From Chondrosia reniformis (lineage: Eukaryota > Porifera > Demospongiae > Chondrillida > Chondrillidae), in assembly GCA_947172415.1 (NCBI GenBank), contig OX359199.1:7569988-7633987 (forward strand): a stretch of DNA of 64,000 bases. The letters are read 5' to 3'. The notes beneath the pieces are model-generated. The model saw only the letters and a program-made list of their open reading frames with translations, was not told the DNA's origin and did not search any database. How positions within the stretch are numbered: the first letter of the stretch is position 1; every line of letters starts with the position of its first letter. A program made the translations under genes and the position numbers. Shown here one piece after another: positions 24,522-36,196 of this stretch.

Positions 24522-27500
24522 TTAGGCAAACCTTACTGAAGATTGCACAAGACCTCTACTAACTGGAAAACTTTCCTCTTTCTTGGACTTAGCATCAGAC
24601 GATGCCTTTTTTCTCTTGACCTTCTTCCTGTGGTGTGACCTGGGCACGGTCACTCCCCCAGTCATCTCCTCAATGCAAGTGGCGTCAATCGTGATCTCTT
24701 CCTCCTCCTGAAGAGCAGCATCCAGCACAGCTTGGACCAGAGGGGCCATCCCGGGCCCTTCATAGTCGTGAGTGGTGCGGATGGGCATGTCCAACTCTAA
24801 CTGAAGTATATTCTCTGCCTACACAAAGAAATGCACCATCACCTGTCTTGCCATGGCAACAATAATTCTGGTTACCATATATCGAGGGTTTCCTGTTTGA
24901 GCTGCCAAAACAGAATGTGTTGCAATTGGACGAATGTTTCCCAGAGCGGACACCGGACGCTTGAACTCAGGTTCACTGCTACGTACGATACAGAATCAGT
25001 AGTCCTCCAAAGGAGCTAGAGTGCTGAAAGTGAGCGACACTTACTCCTTGTTCATCCTTTCCATAGGTCTGAGGGTCCACTCCTCCTCCTCCTCATCAAA
25101 CACAGCGCGAGATGACAGCTTCACGACCACATCCCTTGGAATGAAGTTATCTGCAATCAGCATCCTAAAGCAAGCAATATATATGTAACAGGTAATGAAC
25201 GGGTACCGCAGTGTACGGGTACAGCAGTGTAATGTACAGAAGCTTTAGCTCTTTCTGGAGCTCCGTAAAGGTCAACATGAGGTTATCTCGAGCTTGGACT
25301 TGCTCCAGTTTCTGATCCGATATCTCTGCTTTGACTGACTTGAGTTTAGAATGCAGCTGCAACAAACGTAGGACAAATGGAAGAGATGAGTGGAACAAAT
25401 TTGAAAACTGCAGCTACCTTATTCAGTTTTTTAGTTTTGTGTTCAACTTCGTCCTGAATTGTGGAAAAGCTCTCCTTAATCTCAACCATGGTCTCCTCCT
25501 TGTTCATCAGTTCCTGTTGCATCAATCGCTCACATCTCTGAAGTGTGACACACAATGTCAATCAGTGTCTATTCCACATTTTAGTCACCAACTTTCTGCT
25601 CAATCATCGCTTTTCTCCTCTTTTCCAATTCTTTCTCTTGTTCATTTGTCTTGTCAAAAATGTTTTGTCCACCGGCTAGAAGTTTGCTTTCCATTGCCTA
25701 ATATAGATTAATTTTTCAATAACAGATTCTGCCTTCTAGACCCCTCCCACTACATCATAGACCCCTCCCACTACATCATAGACCCCTCCCACTACCTTAA
25801 TTTTAGATGCAATGGCTTCTTGTTTCTTCCGTTTTCGATGCAACTCCTCCATTCGGTCTTGTGAGGTTTTCAATAACAAATCTTTCTCCTACAGCACAGA
25901 TGCAACATGAGGCTTGTTTTAGGATGCTCATTGGCCCACACCTCTTGAACTAGTTCCTGGTTCTTTAAAATGTCTGCCTTCTCCTTCTCAAGTTTAGCTT
26001 CTTCCTCCCTCAATGAGATCACTGCAGATGAATCCTCATCAGATCCACCTTCTCCCTCACCACTTGTCTTCTTTCTCCTTTGTTTTGAACCACCCTTTGT
26101 CTTCCTCTTTTCCAGAGCTTGCTTCAACCTGCCAGAGCAGACATAATCACACATCAGTGACAGGTGACAGGGAGTGCTACCTCTTCAGTTCATCCTGGTA
26201 CTCCCTCAACAAAGCGTCTTGCGGGTCTTCATTGATCTTCGGTTTATTTTTAATATTCTTTGCCCGATTAGCATATCTCAGTGTTGTTAAGCTCTCCTCA
26301 TAGTTGTAATCAGCTGGTCCCTGTGGTCAGTAGATTGGTTGCCTTGACAACCACATAACTCCAAAGCCAATGTAACTCACAATAGTGGTGACCATGCAAG
26401 TCTTGGCATTTCCTCCAAGTGAATCTACAACAAGACAGTGCAAGTAAACAAGCAGGAGTACTACGGCCGAGGACAGAGGTGCACCTTGTAATAGCCTTGT
26501 CAGTTTGGAGTCTCTATAGGGCACATGAGTGCTCTTTCCATCAACCTATCCCACAAGAGGGCCAAACAATCTGAAGCTCCCAACGCACATACACCGAGGC
26601 TTACCAGAGATGATATAACATTTCCCAGGGCTGAGAGTGACAGGTTGATCTTGGTCGCCTCTTTGAACCTCTCTCCCTGCAAGCAGTAGAGCATGGCATG
26701 TTTGTTGTAGTAGTGTGAATGAGTCTTACTGTTGACCCAGTTTTGCACTGTCGCTCACTCCCTGCAAGGTCCACTAGGTTTAGCTTGCCCACTCGAATGT
26801 GGTCATTTCCATCCAAACCAGCCTAGAGAATGTACACAGCAATTGATATTCAATGGATCTGTTGGCATGGTAACCGACCGTACCTCGGCACACTCAACTG
26901 TTATCACAAACACAGCATGCGATCTCGAGGAGTGTTCGTTCATGTCAGTACGTCCAACCTTTCTGTTCAGGTTTCCAACATTCATCACATGCTCAATTTC
27001 CTTGCAGCTTTTAGCCACAAAGGCGGAGAGGTCCTTTACGTACACTCCCGTGTCTGGCCGCTCCTTCAGCTCCAACTTCTTTGTGTGGTCCTTAGACAGT
27101 AGGTCCCTGATCTCCTCCTGGGTGCAGCACACACAACTGAGAGTGGAACACAACACTGAGCCGAGACTTACCTGGTATATCTCAAGGTAGGAGGAACGAA
27201 CTAGAAACTTCTTGTTGACAGATCGTGAAATGTGTGTAAAAATGTGCTGAAAGGAGTTAGGTATGACTCCTTGATCAACTGGGTCATTGCGTATTCCTAC
27301 AAATGCCAGAACAATGTCCAATTCACACTGGAATGTGCATGAGGATTCGGGATGTCACCTTCCATTGTAAAGGTCTTTCCAGTGCCTGTCTGCCCATATG
27401 CAAACACGGTTCCATTGTACCCTTCCAAGACAGCTTCAACAATTGGTGAAAAAGATTCATCGTACAAGTCTCTCTGCTTAGAGCTGCAAAAAGAATTTAT

Positions 27501-27942
27501 AAAAGTAAACAATAATAAATAATAACAATAATAACAATGTACCACCATTTAACAAAAACTATTTCTAACAAACCCCCCACCACATGAGTTTAATATGTAG
27601 CGAATAATGCAGTCACCTACTTCCAATCATAAACGGAATCAAACGTAAACTCTCTCGGGGCGTCTTCACTTCGTCTTTTCGGGTTAGAAATCGCTACGAC
27701 TCCTCTGCCAATGTCCATGTCAATGACACTGCAAGGGCGGGTGCGCAAGGGTAACAAAGCTTTAAAAGAAGTGCTTCGTGTAACTTGCAAACCGTTTAAA
27801 CCCTGATGCTATCTCCTTTTCGCTCATGGGGCGGCAGCGAACAATAACCTTGACGCATTCTGATTTCTTTGACTGCAAACACAAAAAAGCTCACTTAAAT
27901 AGTTTAGGAGATCGTCTCCTTACTCTTCTGCTCGCTAACCAT
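24522..27942 (-). CDS. KIF3A: KIF3A, kinesin-2 motor subunit
   Basis: Plus-end microtubule motor of heterotrimeric kinesin-2, which drives anterograde intraflagellar transport. Early motor sequence [18 protein letters not shown] (about 27840), P-loop [16 protein letters not shown] (about 27390), switch I NEHSSRSH (about 26930), switch [12 protein letters not shown] (about 26760), then [20 protein letters not shown] and the neck [19 protein letters not shown] charged coiled coil follows, then [11 protein letters not shown] (about 25160), the KIF3A-type block before the globular tail, which ends at 24522. Exon 1 is tiny; I place its ATG at 27942, but the exon 1 donor is unclear because the obvious GTAAGG site does not keep frame. 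LHPP is divergent, 68 bp away. Confidence 0.9.
25735..25798 (-). repeat. 21-bp repeat starting at a KIF3A donor site
   Basis: Three copies of CCCCTCCCACTACATCATAGA. On the gene strand the intron opens directly with GTAGTGGGAGGGGTCTATGAT, so each unit begins with a copy of the donor. Confidence 0.85.
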
Positions 27943-28010
27943 ATCAGTAGAAGTAGTTGCTATACGTAGCTAGCAAACGGCTTCGTGGATTGCGCAATTG
28001 CTAATAAAAT
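27943..28010. promoter_or_regulatory. Bidirectional promoter KIF3A-LHPP
   Basis: 68 bp between the two start codons. It contains the palindrome-like TTGCGCAATTGC near the LHPP side. No TATA box was seen. Both genes must share regulatory DNA here. Confidence 0.55.
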
Positions 28011-29084
28011 ATGGCGGATATGGCTAAACTAAATGGAGTTGCAATCAAGTCCTTTCTCGTTGACATTTCAGGCGTTCTTTTCGACAATGACTCGGAGGGT
28101 GGAAAAGCTATAAAGGGTTCTGTAAAGGCACTTCAAAGGTACTGTAATGCATGTGTTATCAACCAACCATATTATACTATTTCTGCTAAAACTGGCTCGT
28201 TTAACGCAGACTCAAAGAAAGTGGTTTTAAAGTGTTACTTTGCACGAATGCGACGGATATGACAAGAACAGCACTGGTAGATAAGTTGAACGACTTGGGC
28301 TTTGCTGTTTGCGAGGAGATGATTCACAACCCTACGCCAATCTGTGTGGACTATCTGAAAAGGAACGGACTGCAGCCGTATCTTATGGTGCATCCAGACA
28401 CCCTCTGCGAGTACGAGCACCTGGATACCAGTAATCCAAACGCTGTAGTGCTCGGGGATGCACCACAGCAATTCAACTACGAGATGCTCAACAAGGCATT
28501 TCAAATATTAATAAACTCACAATCTCACTTAATCACCCTTGGCCTGGGGTAAGTGTGAATAAATGTTTAAAGTCATGATGTGAGTGTTAACTGACTAATG
28601 TTGGTTCAGCCGTTACTATAGATACGGAGGTGGTCTGGTGCTGGACGTGGGTCCCTTTGCCAAGGCACTGCAGTATGCAACATCCATTGAACCTGTTGTT
28701 ATCGGTAAACCATCCCACGAGTACTTTGCAAGTGCCCTAGGACGGCTGGGTGCTCTAGCAGATGAGGTACACGTGAGGCACTGGCACCAGTTGAGATGAG
28801 CTGTATGCCTCAGTGGATGTTTTTCCTGTCCACTAGACCGTAATGATTGGAGATGACATTGTGAGTGATATCGGTGGAGCACAAGCTTGTGGGATGAGAG
28901 GCGTGCTTGTCAGAAGTGGAAAATACACGTGAGTTGTGTTCCCATAGCCAATTGCACGAGACTGATGGAATTGTCATTTTGCAGTCAATCAGATGAGGAC
29001 CATCACTATGTCAAACCAGACCTCGTTGTAAACAACTTTGAGGAAGCTATTGAAACACTTTTCCATTCATCATCCAGCAACTGA
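28011..29084 (+). CDS. LHPP: LHPP, phospholysine/phosphohistidine phosphatase (HAD family)
   Basis: HAD-superfamily hydrolase that removes phosphate from histidine, lysine and pyrophosphate. Motif I is DISGVLFDND near residue 17. After an intron (about 28138-28210) comes LKESGFKVLLCTNATDMT with the motif II Thr-Asn region. YLMVHPDTLCEYEHLDTSNP and VVLGDAPQQFNYEMLNKAF match LHPP. A Lys-containing VIGKPSHEYF and the motif IV MIGDDIVSDIGGAQACGMRG close the active site. The end DLVVNNFEEAIETLF is typical. About 270 residues, the family length. An AATAAA signal lies at about 29171. Divergent with KIF3A. Confidence 0.94.
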
Positions 29085-29194
29085 TGATTTCATTTTTTCT
29101 CAATTTTATAGCAAGTTATTGATTTGTTTGTTCAAGGAATTTGTTGTTCTTCTGCTTCCATTTGCGTGCTAAATAAAACAACATTTTATAATTA

Positions 29195-29870
29195 TAATAT
29201 CTCATGCAATGTGTCTCTCTTTGATGCACATCTCATGCACAGTGTGTCTCTCTTTGATGTACATCTCATGCAATGTGTCTCTCTTTGATGTACATCTCAT
29301 GCACAGTGTGTCTCTCTTTGATGCACAACTCATGCAATGTGTCTCTCTTTGATGTACATCTCATGCAATGTGTCTCTCTTTGATGTACATCTCATGCAAT
29401 GTGTCTCTCTTTGATGCACATCTCATGCAATGTGTCTCTCTTTGATGCACAACTCATGCACAGTGTGTCTCTCTTTGATGCACAACTCATGCACAGTGTG
29501 TCTCTCTTTGATGTACATCTCATGCAGTGTGTCTCTCTTTGATGTACATCTCATGCAATGTGTCTCTCTTTGATGCACAACTCATGCACAGTGTGTCTCT
29601 CTTTGATGCACAACTCATGCACAGTGTGTCTCTCTTTGATGTACATCTCATGCAGTGTGTCTCTCTTTGATGTACATCTCATGCAATGTGTCTCTCTTTG
29701 ATGCACAACTCATGCAATGTGTCTCTCTTTGATGTACAACTCATGCAATGTGTCTCTCTTTGATGCACATCTCATGCAGTGTGTCTCTCTTTGATGTACA
29801 ACTCATGCAATGTGTCTCTCTTTGATGCACAACTCATGCAATGTGTCTCTCTTTGATGTACATCTCTGTT
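29195..29870. repeat. 31-33-bp minisatellite downstream of LHPP
   Basis: About 21 copies of a unit made of CTCATGCAATGTGTCTCTC and TTTGATGTACAT, with two interchangeable variants: CAATG versus CACAGTG, and GTACATC versus GCACAAC. The variants occur in mixed order, so this is a patterned VNTR. Its right edge overlaps the last codons of the small ORF at 29834-30139. Confidence 0.92.
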
Positions 29871-30139
29871 ATGCAACACGTACAGTCAAACCAAACTTGA
29901 AGTTGTTGACGCAATCGCACTTTCTTCAACTCCTCTGCATGTTTGTCCTGAACCCCCGACCCCACGGGACTGGGCAGGAGTGAAGACTGTCTCGATCTAA
30001 TACAAGCAAACACAGTAGTGCTGTGGTAGAATTACCTCACTGTTTGGAAACAGTCACGCTACCTTTTGTTGGCAAACTTCCACAACCAGTAGCCAGCTAG
30101 CAATAGGAATAGAAGGCCAAACGAAATAAGAGCGGCCAT
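29834..30139 (-). CDS. Small predicted single-pass membrane protein, unrecognised
   Basis: I do not recognise this gene. Exon 1 (30063-30139) encodes MAALISFGLLFLLLAGYWLW, an N-terminal membrane anchor, followed by KFANKR. A 66-bp GT-AG intron (29997-30062) leads to exon 2, which encodes a Ser/Pro linker and a charged helical segment HAEELKKVRLRQQLQ. The frame then runs about 15 codons into the minisatellite and stops at 29834. The total of 79 residues keeps frame across the splice. The anchor-linker-basic-helix layout resembles small ER or mitochondrial outer-membrane proteins. It could instead be a non-coding transcript. Divergent with GPAM (156 bp). Confidence 0.45.
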
Positions 30140-30295
30140 TAACCAGATATGCAACGAATGTGGTCGATGTTAGGAAGCACTTTCCAACCGCAACACTGTT
30201 ACGCAACCCTCCGTCCACGGGTGAATGGTGTGATCTCCTCATGCAAGAGCTAGCACAGCTAGTATGCATTAACTACATTAGCCGAGAAGAAGGTG
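30140..30295. promoter_or_regulatory. Divergent promoter, small membrane protein-GPAM
   Basis: 156 bp between the two predicted start codons. No clear motif was recognised. Confidence 0.4.
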
Positions 30296-33200
30296 ATGGC
30301 TACTTCAACGTCTAATCTAGATCGTGTTGATAGATTCTTCCGTCAGTGGGAAGCGGGTGAACAAGAGGGGCGAGACCTGCCAAATCACTTGGGCAGACGG
30401 CGCCAACCTGCCACTGCAGAAACCAATACTTACTCCAGACAGGTCGCCCAGAGGAGGAGAAGACACGAGGAGGCGTTGAACGAGCCAGGAGGTGTAAGTT
30501 GTAACGTTAAATCCGAATGATTGCGTCCGGTTCCTATGAAAGACCCGATCGCCTACTAGGTGATGTACAGCTTTACGCCTTCTTTGGGCATTCCTGCTAG
30601 CGTTCTCGCCTCGAAGAAAGCGCAGAAGTCGATGATACTCCATCGATGTTGTCAATCCTGTACTCCCATCAGCAACGTAAGGTTATAGTATGGAGGTATT
30701 GAGTGGGTGTACTGAGGTACAGAGGTTGCTTTATTATTATAAACAATATCAATCCTCTGATCTTCTGTACTCAGACCTACTCATTCTGTGAAGATTCAGG
30801 ATATGGACTGAAAGATATTCTTAAAGTAGAACATCATAGGAAAAGGTGAGGGGCTGCAGATTGGGGTGAGGGGCTGCGGATTGGGGTGAGGGACTGCGGA
30901 TTGGGGTGAGGGGCTGCGGATTGGGGTGAGGGGCTGCAGATTGGGGTGAGGGGCTGCGGATTGGGGTGAGGGGCTGCGGATTGGGGTGAGGGGCTGCGGA
31001 TTGGGGTGAGGGACTGCGGATTGGGGTGAGGGACTGCGGATTGGGGTGAGGGGCTGCGGATTGGGGTGAGGGGCTGCGGATTGGGGTGAGGGACTGCAGA
31101 TTGGGGTGAGGGACTGCAGATTGGGGTGAGGGACTGCAGATTGGGGTGAGAGGCTGCCGATTGGGGTGAGGGACTTCCGATTGGGGTGAGGGACTGCAGA
31201 TTGGGGTGAGGGACTGCAGATTGGGGTGAGAGGCTGCCGATTGGGGTGAGGGACTGCCGATTGGGATGAGGGACTGCAGATTGGGGTGAGGGACTGCAGA
31301 TTGGGGTGAAGGTGGGACTGCATGGGAAAAAGCAGTCACATTTACCCTTTTGGTCTTGTAGTCATTCAACTCTTTCCTCATAAACACCAGCATTCCTCAC
31401 ACTCAGTTGCTCCAGATGTACTAATGTATTCTTTGTAGTTGTCTTGGTCGCCTGTTTCCAGAGGTGGCACATGTGATGGACAGAGACTTAGATTATGCTC
31501 TCCCTAGCAAGTCAACAAAGGAAAATGTTGTTTCTTCAGAAAGGTAAGAGTTAACTGGTAACCTAAAGAGAAGTGAAGTGAGGTTTATGTCCTGCAGGGT
31601 TTCCAAGGCAGTACAGTCGATAGCCGACCAAAGTGGCAAGGGAATTAAAGGTTTATATGCTGCTGTTGCATTGTTTGTGTGACCTATGACCTTTGCTATC
31701 CTCTCCAGAAGCACTTACTAGAGCTCAGCTGATCATTGACAATATGGCTTCTGCAGTATCAAAATGGCTTCTAAAGTACTTGTGTGTGGTATTTCCTATG
31801 TGGTACACCATTATTGTATATAATGTGCCTTTTTTAAGAGTGACTGGGGTGTTGTTGTTCAGACTATTTGGGCGTCTGTTCACTTCGATAGTCGTCCATC
31901 TTGGTCAAGTGAAGATGATTCACAACGCCACCAAGGTACTGTCCTGGCTGCCTGGCTGCCATACTCCTCATTTGGTCCCACTTTGTAGAGAGGGTATCCA
32001 TTGGCTTTTCTACCAACACACAAGAGCCACTTGGACTATCTTATTTTGACCTTTGTACTCTTGAACCTTGACCTCAAGGTAATGTAAGCTGCTTGTATAC
32101 AAATAGGAGGTTCCTTTCACAGGTTGTTCAATATGGCCTCATGCAGGTACCACACATAGCAGCTGGAGACAACCTGAATATTCCAGTGTTCTCGTGAGTC
32201 CTTGCTTCAGCCACTTTGAATGTTCTGCTACTGGTCTCAGCCCTCCACAGGTGGCTGCAGCGACACCTTGGCGGGTTCTTCATCAAGAGAAAACTGGATA
32301 ACGGTAGTGGAAAGGACATTCTGTACAGAGCTGTATTGCACAAGGTAATCTACTGGTCCCATTTCCATTTACTAAACTGAGAATGAGACTTTATCACTTG
32401 CTTAGTACATGGAAGAGCTATTGGTTCAAGGTCAAAATGTAGAATTCTTTGTTGGTATGTGTAAGAGTCGGTTGTAGCACTTGAGCTTGATTGAGTGTCT
32501 TTGCTGCAGAGGGCTCCCGTTCTAGGGCAGGAAAGGCTTGCTTGCCAAAGGCAGGTCTGATGTCCATACTGGTGGATTCTGTCTTGGGAGGTGGGTGACT
32601 TGTATCACATGATAGTCATGTGATCAGTGTGTCTTTTCTTTCCTGTCAGGTATTGTTCCTGATGTCTATATAGTGCCCATCAACATATCCTACGACAAGG
32701 TCAGTGGTCTGTTGGTGGAGATGTTAACCCTTTCAGGTGTACTCTGATACCGTAGATGTTTGAAAGGGGACTCAAGTATGAGCTAATGGTGGGTTACGGT
32801 ACCAGAGCTGGTCACTTGATGATTTGGTGAGGTGTTGTTTTAGGGTCAAGTGAAGGAAAGAGAAAATGTATTTATGGCAATTGGAGGAATATGGAGAATG
32901 TTCACAGAAAAACTTGGAAATGTCAGAGTTGACCTTTCACAGCCATTTTCACTTCGAGTGAGTGCACGCATGTGCTTGGCTCTAGTAATCACGCGTCTCA
33001 AGCAGCTAGCCACTGCATTAGCATATGTTCCTTTTGAAATAGGAGTATATATCAAGTCATAAGATATTTGAGTTGCCATGGGAACCAAAAGTAATGAATG
33101 GATATAGTGAAAATGAGCTGAGAAAACGAAGCCTTACATCTGCTTTAGCACGACATGTTGTCCATGGTGAGTAAAACTGTCACCCCACCCCATCCCCCAG

Positions 33201-34675
33201 GTGCACCCCACCCCATCCCCCAGGTGCACCCCACCCCATACCCCAGGTGCACCCCACCCCATACCTCAGGTGCCCCATTTCTTCCTTTGCCATGTAGACT
33301 TTCAGAAGTGTTCTTCCACGATGGCCACAAGTATGGTCTCCTTTCTTCTGCTGACCAAGCACAGGAAGGTACGCTGCACTGTTCCTCGCTGCACTGCTCT
33401 GTAGTCCAACAGATGGTGTGTGTGTGTGTGTAGGGTGTGTCAAGAGGCACTCTCATTTCCACTTATGAGTGGCTGGCAATGGAGCTGAGGGACAGAGGAA
33501 GATCGGTAGCTTTCTCAGGTCCTTCTTCAACAGCTGTGTCTCATGCACTGCAGTGTCTTGCTGACCTGGTGACCCTGGTCCCTCAGCCAATCGGAAGTGC
33601 TCCTGCTAAGGAGAGGGTCATCCCCAAGCTGGACCCTCCCAATGTTGTCGTGTTCTTGCATCATTTCAATCAAATTGTTTCAACTTTTCTTATGGAATCT
33701 GTCATAGGTATGTCACATGACAATCATGTGATTGACAAAATTAATTGTTTTTTGGTGGACAGCTTGTAGTATTCAGGCACTGGTAGTTACTCAAGAGCAA
33801 ACACTTGAGGATAACCCTTTAATATCCAAAGAAGAAGTAGGTTCTTGTTTCGCATGAAAGCTTGTTGATCCTATCGTCCTTCTACTTGTGTGCGTAGCTC
33901 ACAGAGGCTGCCTTGCACTTGTGTGGCATCTTATCAAAGGAGTTCATCTTCACAAAGGCAAGTTGTTAAGCTCTGGGTAGATGGCCTGTTCAACGTGCTG
34001 TACCACTCCATACAGCCCTGTGTCCACATTGAAGGTGTGATCAATGATGCCATTGAGAAGCTAATGGCAACTGGTGTACTGGTGTCTAGAGAGGTACACG
34101 TAGTCTTGGAAATCAATGACTGTGGTAATATCTAGCCCCCCACCCCCCCCCCCCCCCCCCAGGAGTATGTGTCTATGAGAGAGCGCAGCATGGGTCAGTG
34201 GTGTGAGGAGGAGGATGAAGTGTTGAGTGATTACGGGGAGCACTGGCTGGAAGTAAACTCGACCAGTGAGAGCAAGGAGCACTTGCACTTCCTACAGTCT
34301 GTACTGGAGCCATTCCTTGAGTCTTACTGGGTGGTCGCTAGTACTGTTAGTCAACTGGAAGAGGGAACTGGAATGGAGGAGGTGCTCCTCCTGAAAGAAA
34401 TTCATGCTCGAGCATTAAAAAGAATTGAGCAAGGAACTGCCTCATTTGGTGAGCTATTTCTATACATCCACAACTCCCCCTACCCTACCCTCCTCCACTC
34501 CCTTCCTCTACTTGTAGAAGAAACTGCTTCAGTAGATCCTTTGAGAAATGCAGTACATCGATTCAAAGAGATTGGTGTTCTTTCTGCCAAAGAACCAAGT
34601 GGCAGTTTTCTAGTGCTCACAGACAAGGACCACATTGTGAACATAGCAATGGACATAGTGGAATACTGTCGCTAA
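30296..34675 (+). CDS. GPAM: GPAM-type mitochondrial glycerol-3-phosphate acyltransferase
   Basis: Outer-mitochondrial-membrane GPAT of the PlsB/GPAT1-2 group, distinct from GPAT3/4. I start at ATG 30296 (MATSTSNLDRVDRFF). Exons give TYSFCEDSGYGLKDILKVEH, CLGRLFPEVAHVMDRDLDYA, then FLPTHKSHLDYLILTFVLL, which contains the HX4D catalytic motif (about 32020). IAAGDNLNIPVFSWLQRHLG and GFFIKRKLD match GPAT1 and exclude the DHAP acyltransferase GNPAT. FVEGSRSRAGK, IVPINISYDKV and VRVDLSQPFSLR complete the acyltransferase blocks. The long C-terminal half follows GPAM, including QSVLEPFLESYW, and ends at 34675. A donor-derived minisatellite lies in the intron at 30847, and one acceptor has an almost pure C tract. 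Confidence 0.92.
30844..31315 (+). repeat. 20-bp minisatellite starting at a GPAM donor site
   Basis: About 23 copies of GGTGAGGGGCTGCGGATTGG with point variants. The exon ends HHRKR with AAAAG, and the intron opens GTGAGGGGCTGC, so the first unit is the donor itself and every unit repeats GGTGAG. Confidence 0.93.
33178..33275 (+). repeat. 22-23-bp repeat in GPAM intron
   Basis: Four copies of CACCCCACCCCATCCCCCAG plus GTG. Each unit contains CCCCCAG followed by GTGC, which looks like an acceptor and donor back to back. It ends about 20 bp before the true acceptor at about 33298. Confidence 0.85.
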
Positions 34676-34901
34676 TTCACTTTTTAATCACTGCACATGT
34701 GCACAATTATCAATGTCACATTACTCATGAATTTTGGATTTGGAACTGCAATGCACCATATGCATGTTGTCAAATACAGTGCCTAGGTTCTATGCGACAT
34801 GCACAGGTAATGTACTTCTGTGTTACCGTCAAGTATATGTTTGAAATCAGTTTCGTTATACAATTAGGTTACGTAAGTGGTCAACAGTTGAAACAGCTCG
34901 G

Positions 34902-36126
34902 TCAATTCACTGATTTGGTCTCAAGTTGTTTTATCATATTTTCCAGTCTCCTCGCCTCGTTAATCCATAGTCTTTCTTTACTTTGAGCATCTTGTATGTG
35001 CTTTCTCATTCTCAAAAGTTGTGCTTGATTTCGCTTCTACATGTGGCTGTAGAAATTCAACACTGAAGCATTTCTGCACATACAAGAATGTACCTTTAGG
35101 ACAGCTGTTGCTTGTAAAGTGGTTTCTGTCTTTCCAACACTGCCAGCAAGAGCACACTCCAGATCTCTGTTGTGATTCTTGCTTAATTCAAGTTCCTCTT
35201 GCATCTCTTGAAGGTCACTCTTCATCTTGGTAATCTGGTTATCACTTGAAACGGATGAAATGTCATCATTCAATCTGTCAAGACCTATAATGTTCAGATA
35301 TATAGTAACATTGTGTAAGAATACATGTGGAAAACCTACGCTGTTTTCTGAGGGCATCCACTCTTTCAGTTAACCCTGATAACTTGGATGTCACGTGGCC
35401 CCTCTCCAATTCACTGCAAATTTTCTGGTGAAAATTAATCTTTTCTTTGTACTTTTCATACAACCTTGTAAAGAGAAGTCCATTTTGAATACATTTATGA
35501 CAACTCCGAAGTATACCTTAGCTGTCTTTCTTGTAAATGTTGGTTGTGGTATTCGTAGCTGTTCCTCTTGCTAGTTACGCTCCGAAGCAACTGCTCAATC
35601 TCTAAAGAAGTTACAGAGTTCTTCATTAGACCACTATCAATTGAATGCGCGCCCATCGTATGCTAGCGCACAGTACCTTCTTGCAAGGCAGCGCATTTTA
35701 GCTTTGTTTCTGAAACAACGACTTTTGTCGAACTGACGTCCATGGCAATGTTGTCAACCTCTTTTTGTAGCGACAGCCTCCGAACTGTGCTCCTCTCGAG
35801 AGCTCTCTGTAGTAGTTGAAGAGCTGTGGACAGAGAGTGTCTATCAAAGCAGTACTCTGTCTGTATACCTGCAACTCCACAAGGTCGCGTGTTTTCCGCT
35901 GAAATTTATTTTCTTGTTCATGTTTCACTTCTTCGACTTCATCTGCGATGCTTGAGAGTTGAAAACCTTCTCGACTTGTAAACTCGTTGTCTAACGGCGT
36001 GCTCCCCTTCGCAGGTCTCCTAGCCACGTAGGTAACGTTAGAGGCAATGTCTTGTTCTTTTCGAACTTCGAAATCTTCTCTTAGCTTTTGAAAATCCTCT
36101 ATAATCTTGTGTACTTCCATACTCAT
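34902..36126 (-). CDS. Coiled-coil protein, CCDC122-like
   Basis: Predicted almost entirely coiled-coil protein in about six exons, from MSMEVHKIIEDFQKLREDF (36126) to the stop at 34902. Charged heptad-like stretches include SIADEVEEVKHEQENKFQRK, TKLKCAALQEEIEQLLRS, LYEKYKEKINFHQKICSELE, MKSDLQEMQEELELSKNHN and the last exon, with LLRMRKHIQDAQSKERLWIN. The order and spacing of several blocks resemble human CCDC122 (about 270 residues), but coiled coils match by chance. It lies 70 bp upstream-to-downstream in tandem with the 3' end of SNRNP200 and convergent with GPAM. Confidence 0.6.
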
Positions 36127-36196
36127 TCAACTTAATGGTTGTTTACAATTTAATTTTAGCAAAAAATGGTAGGTGTGAATGTGCGAGTCATACGAG

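Noticed and set aside
27950-27985. Possible RFX X-box in the KIF3A promoter (GTTGCT...TAGCAAAC)
   Set aside because: The half-sites are separated by far more than the 0-3 bases of a true X-box.
29195-29870. Regular array considered as CRISPR
   Set aside because: Units abut directly with no unique spacers, there are no cas genes, and the genome is a split-gene eukaryote. The same holds for the other minisatellites.
30296-34675. Assignment to peroxisomal DHAP acyltransferase (GNPAT)
   Set aside because: The blocks NLNIPVFS and GGFFIKRKLD and the long C-terminal half match GPAM-type, not GNPAT.
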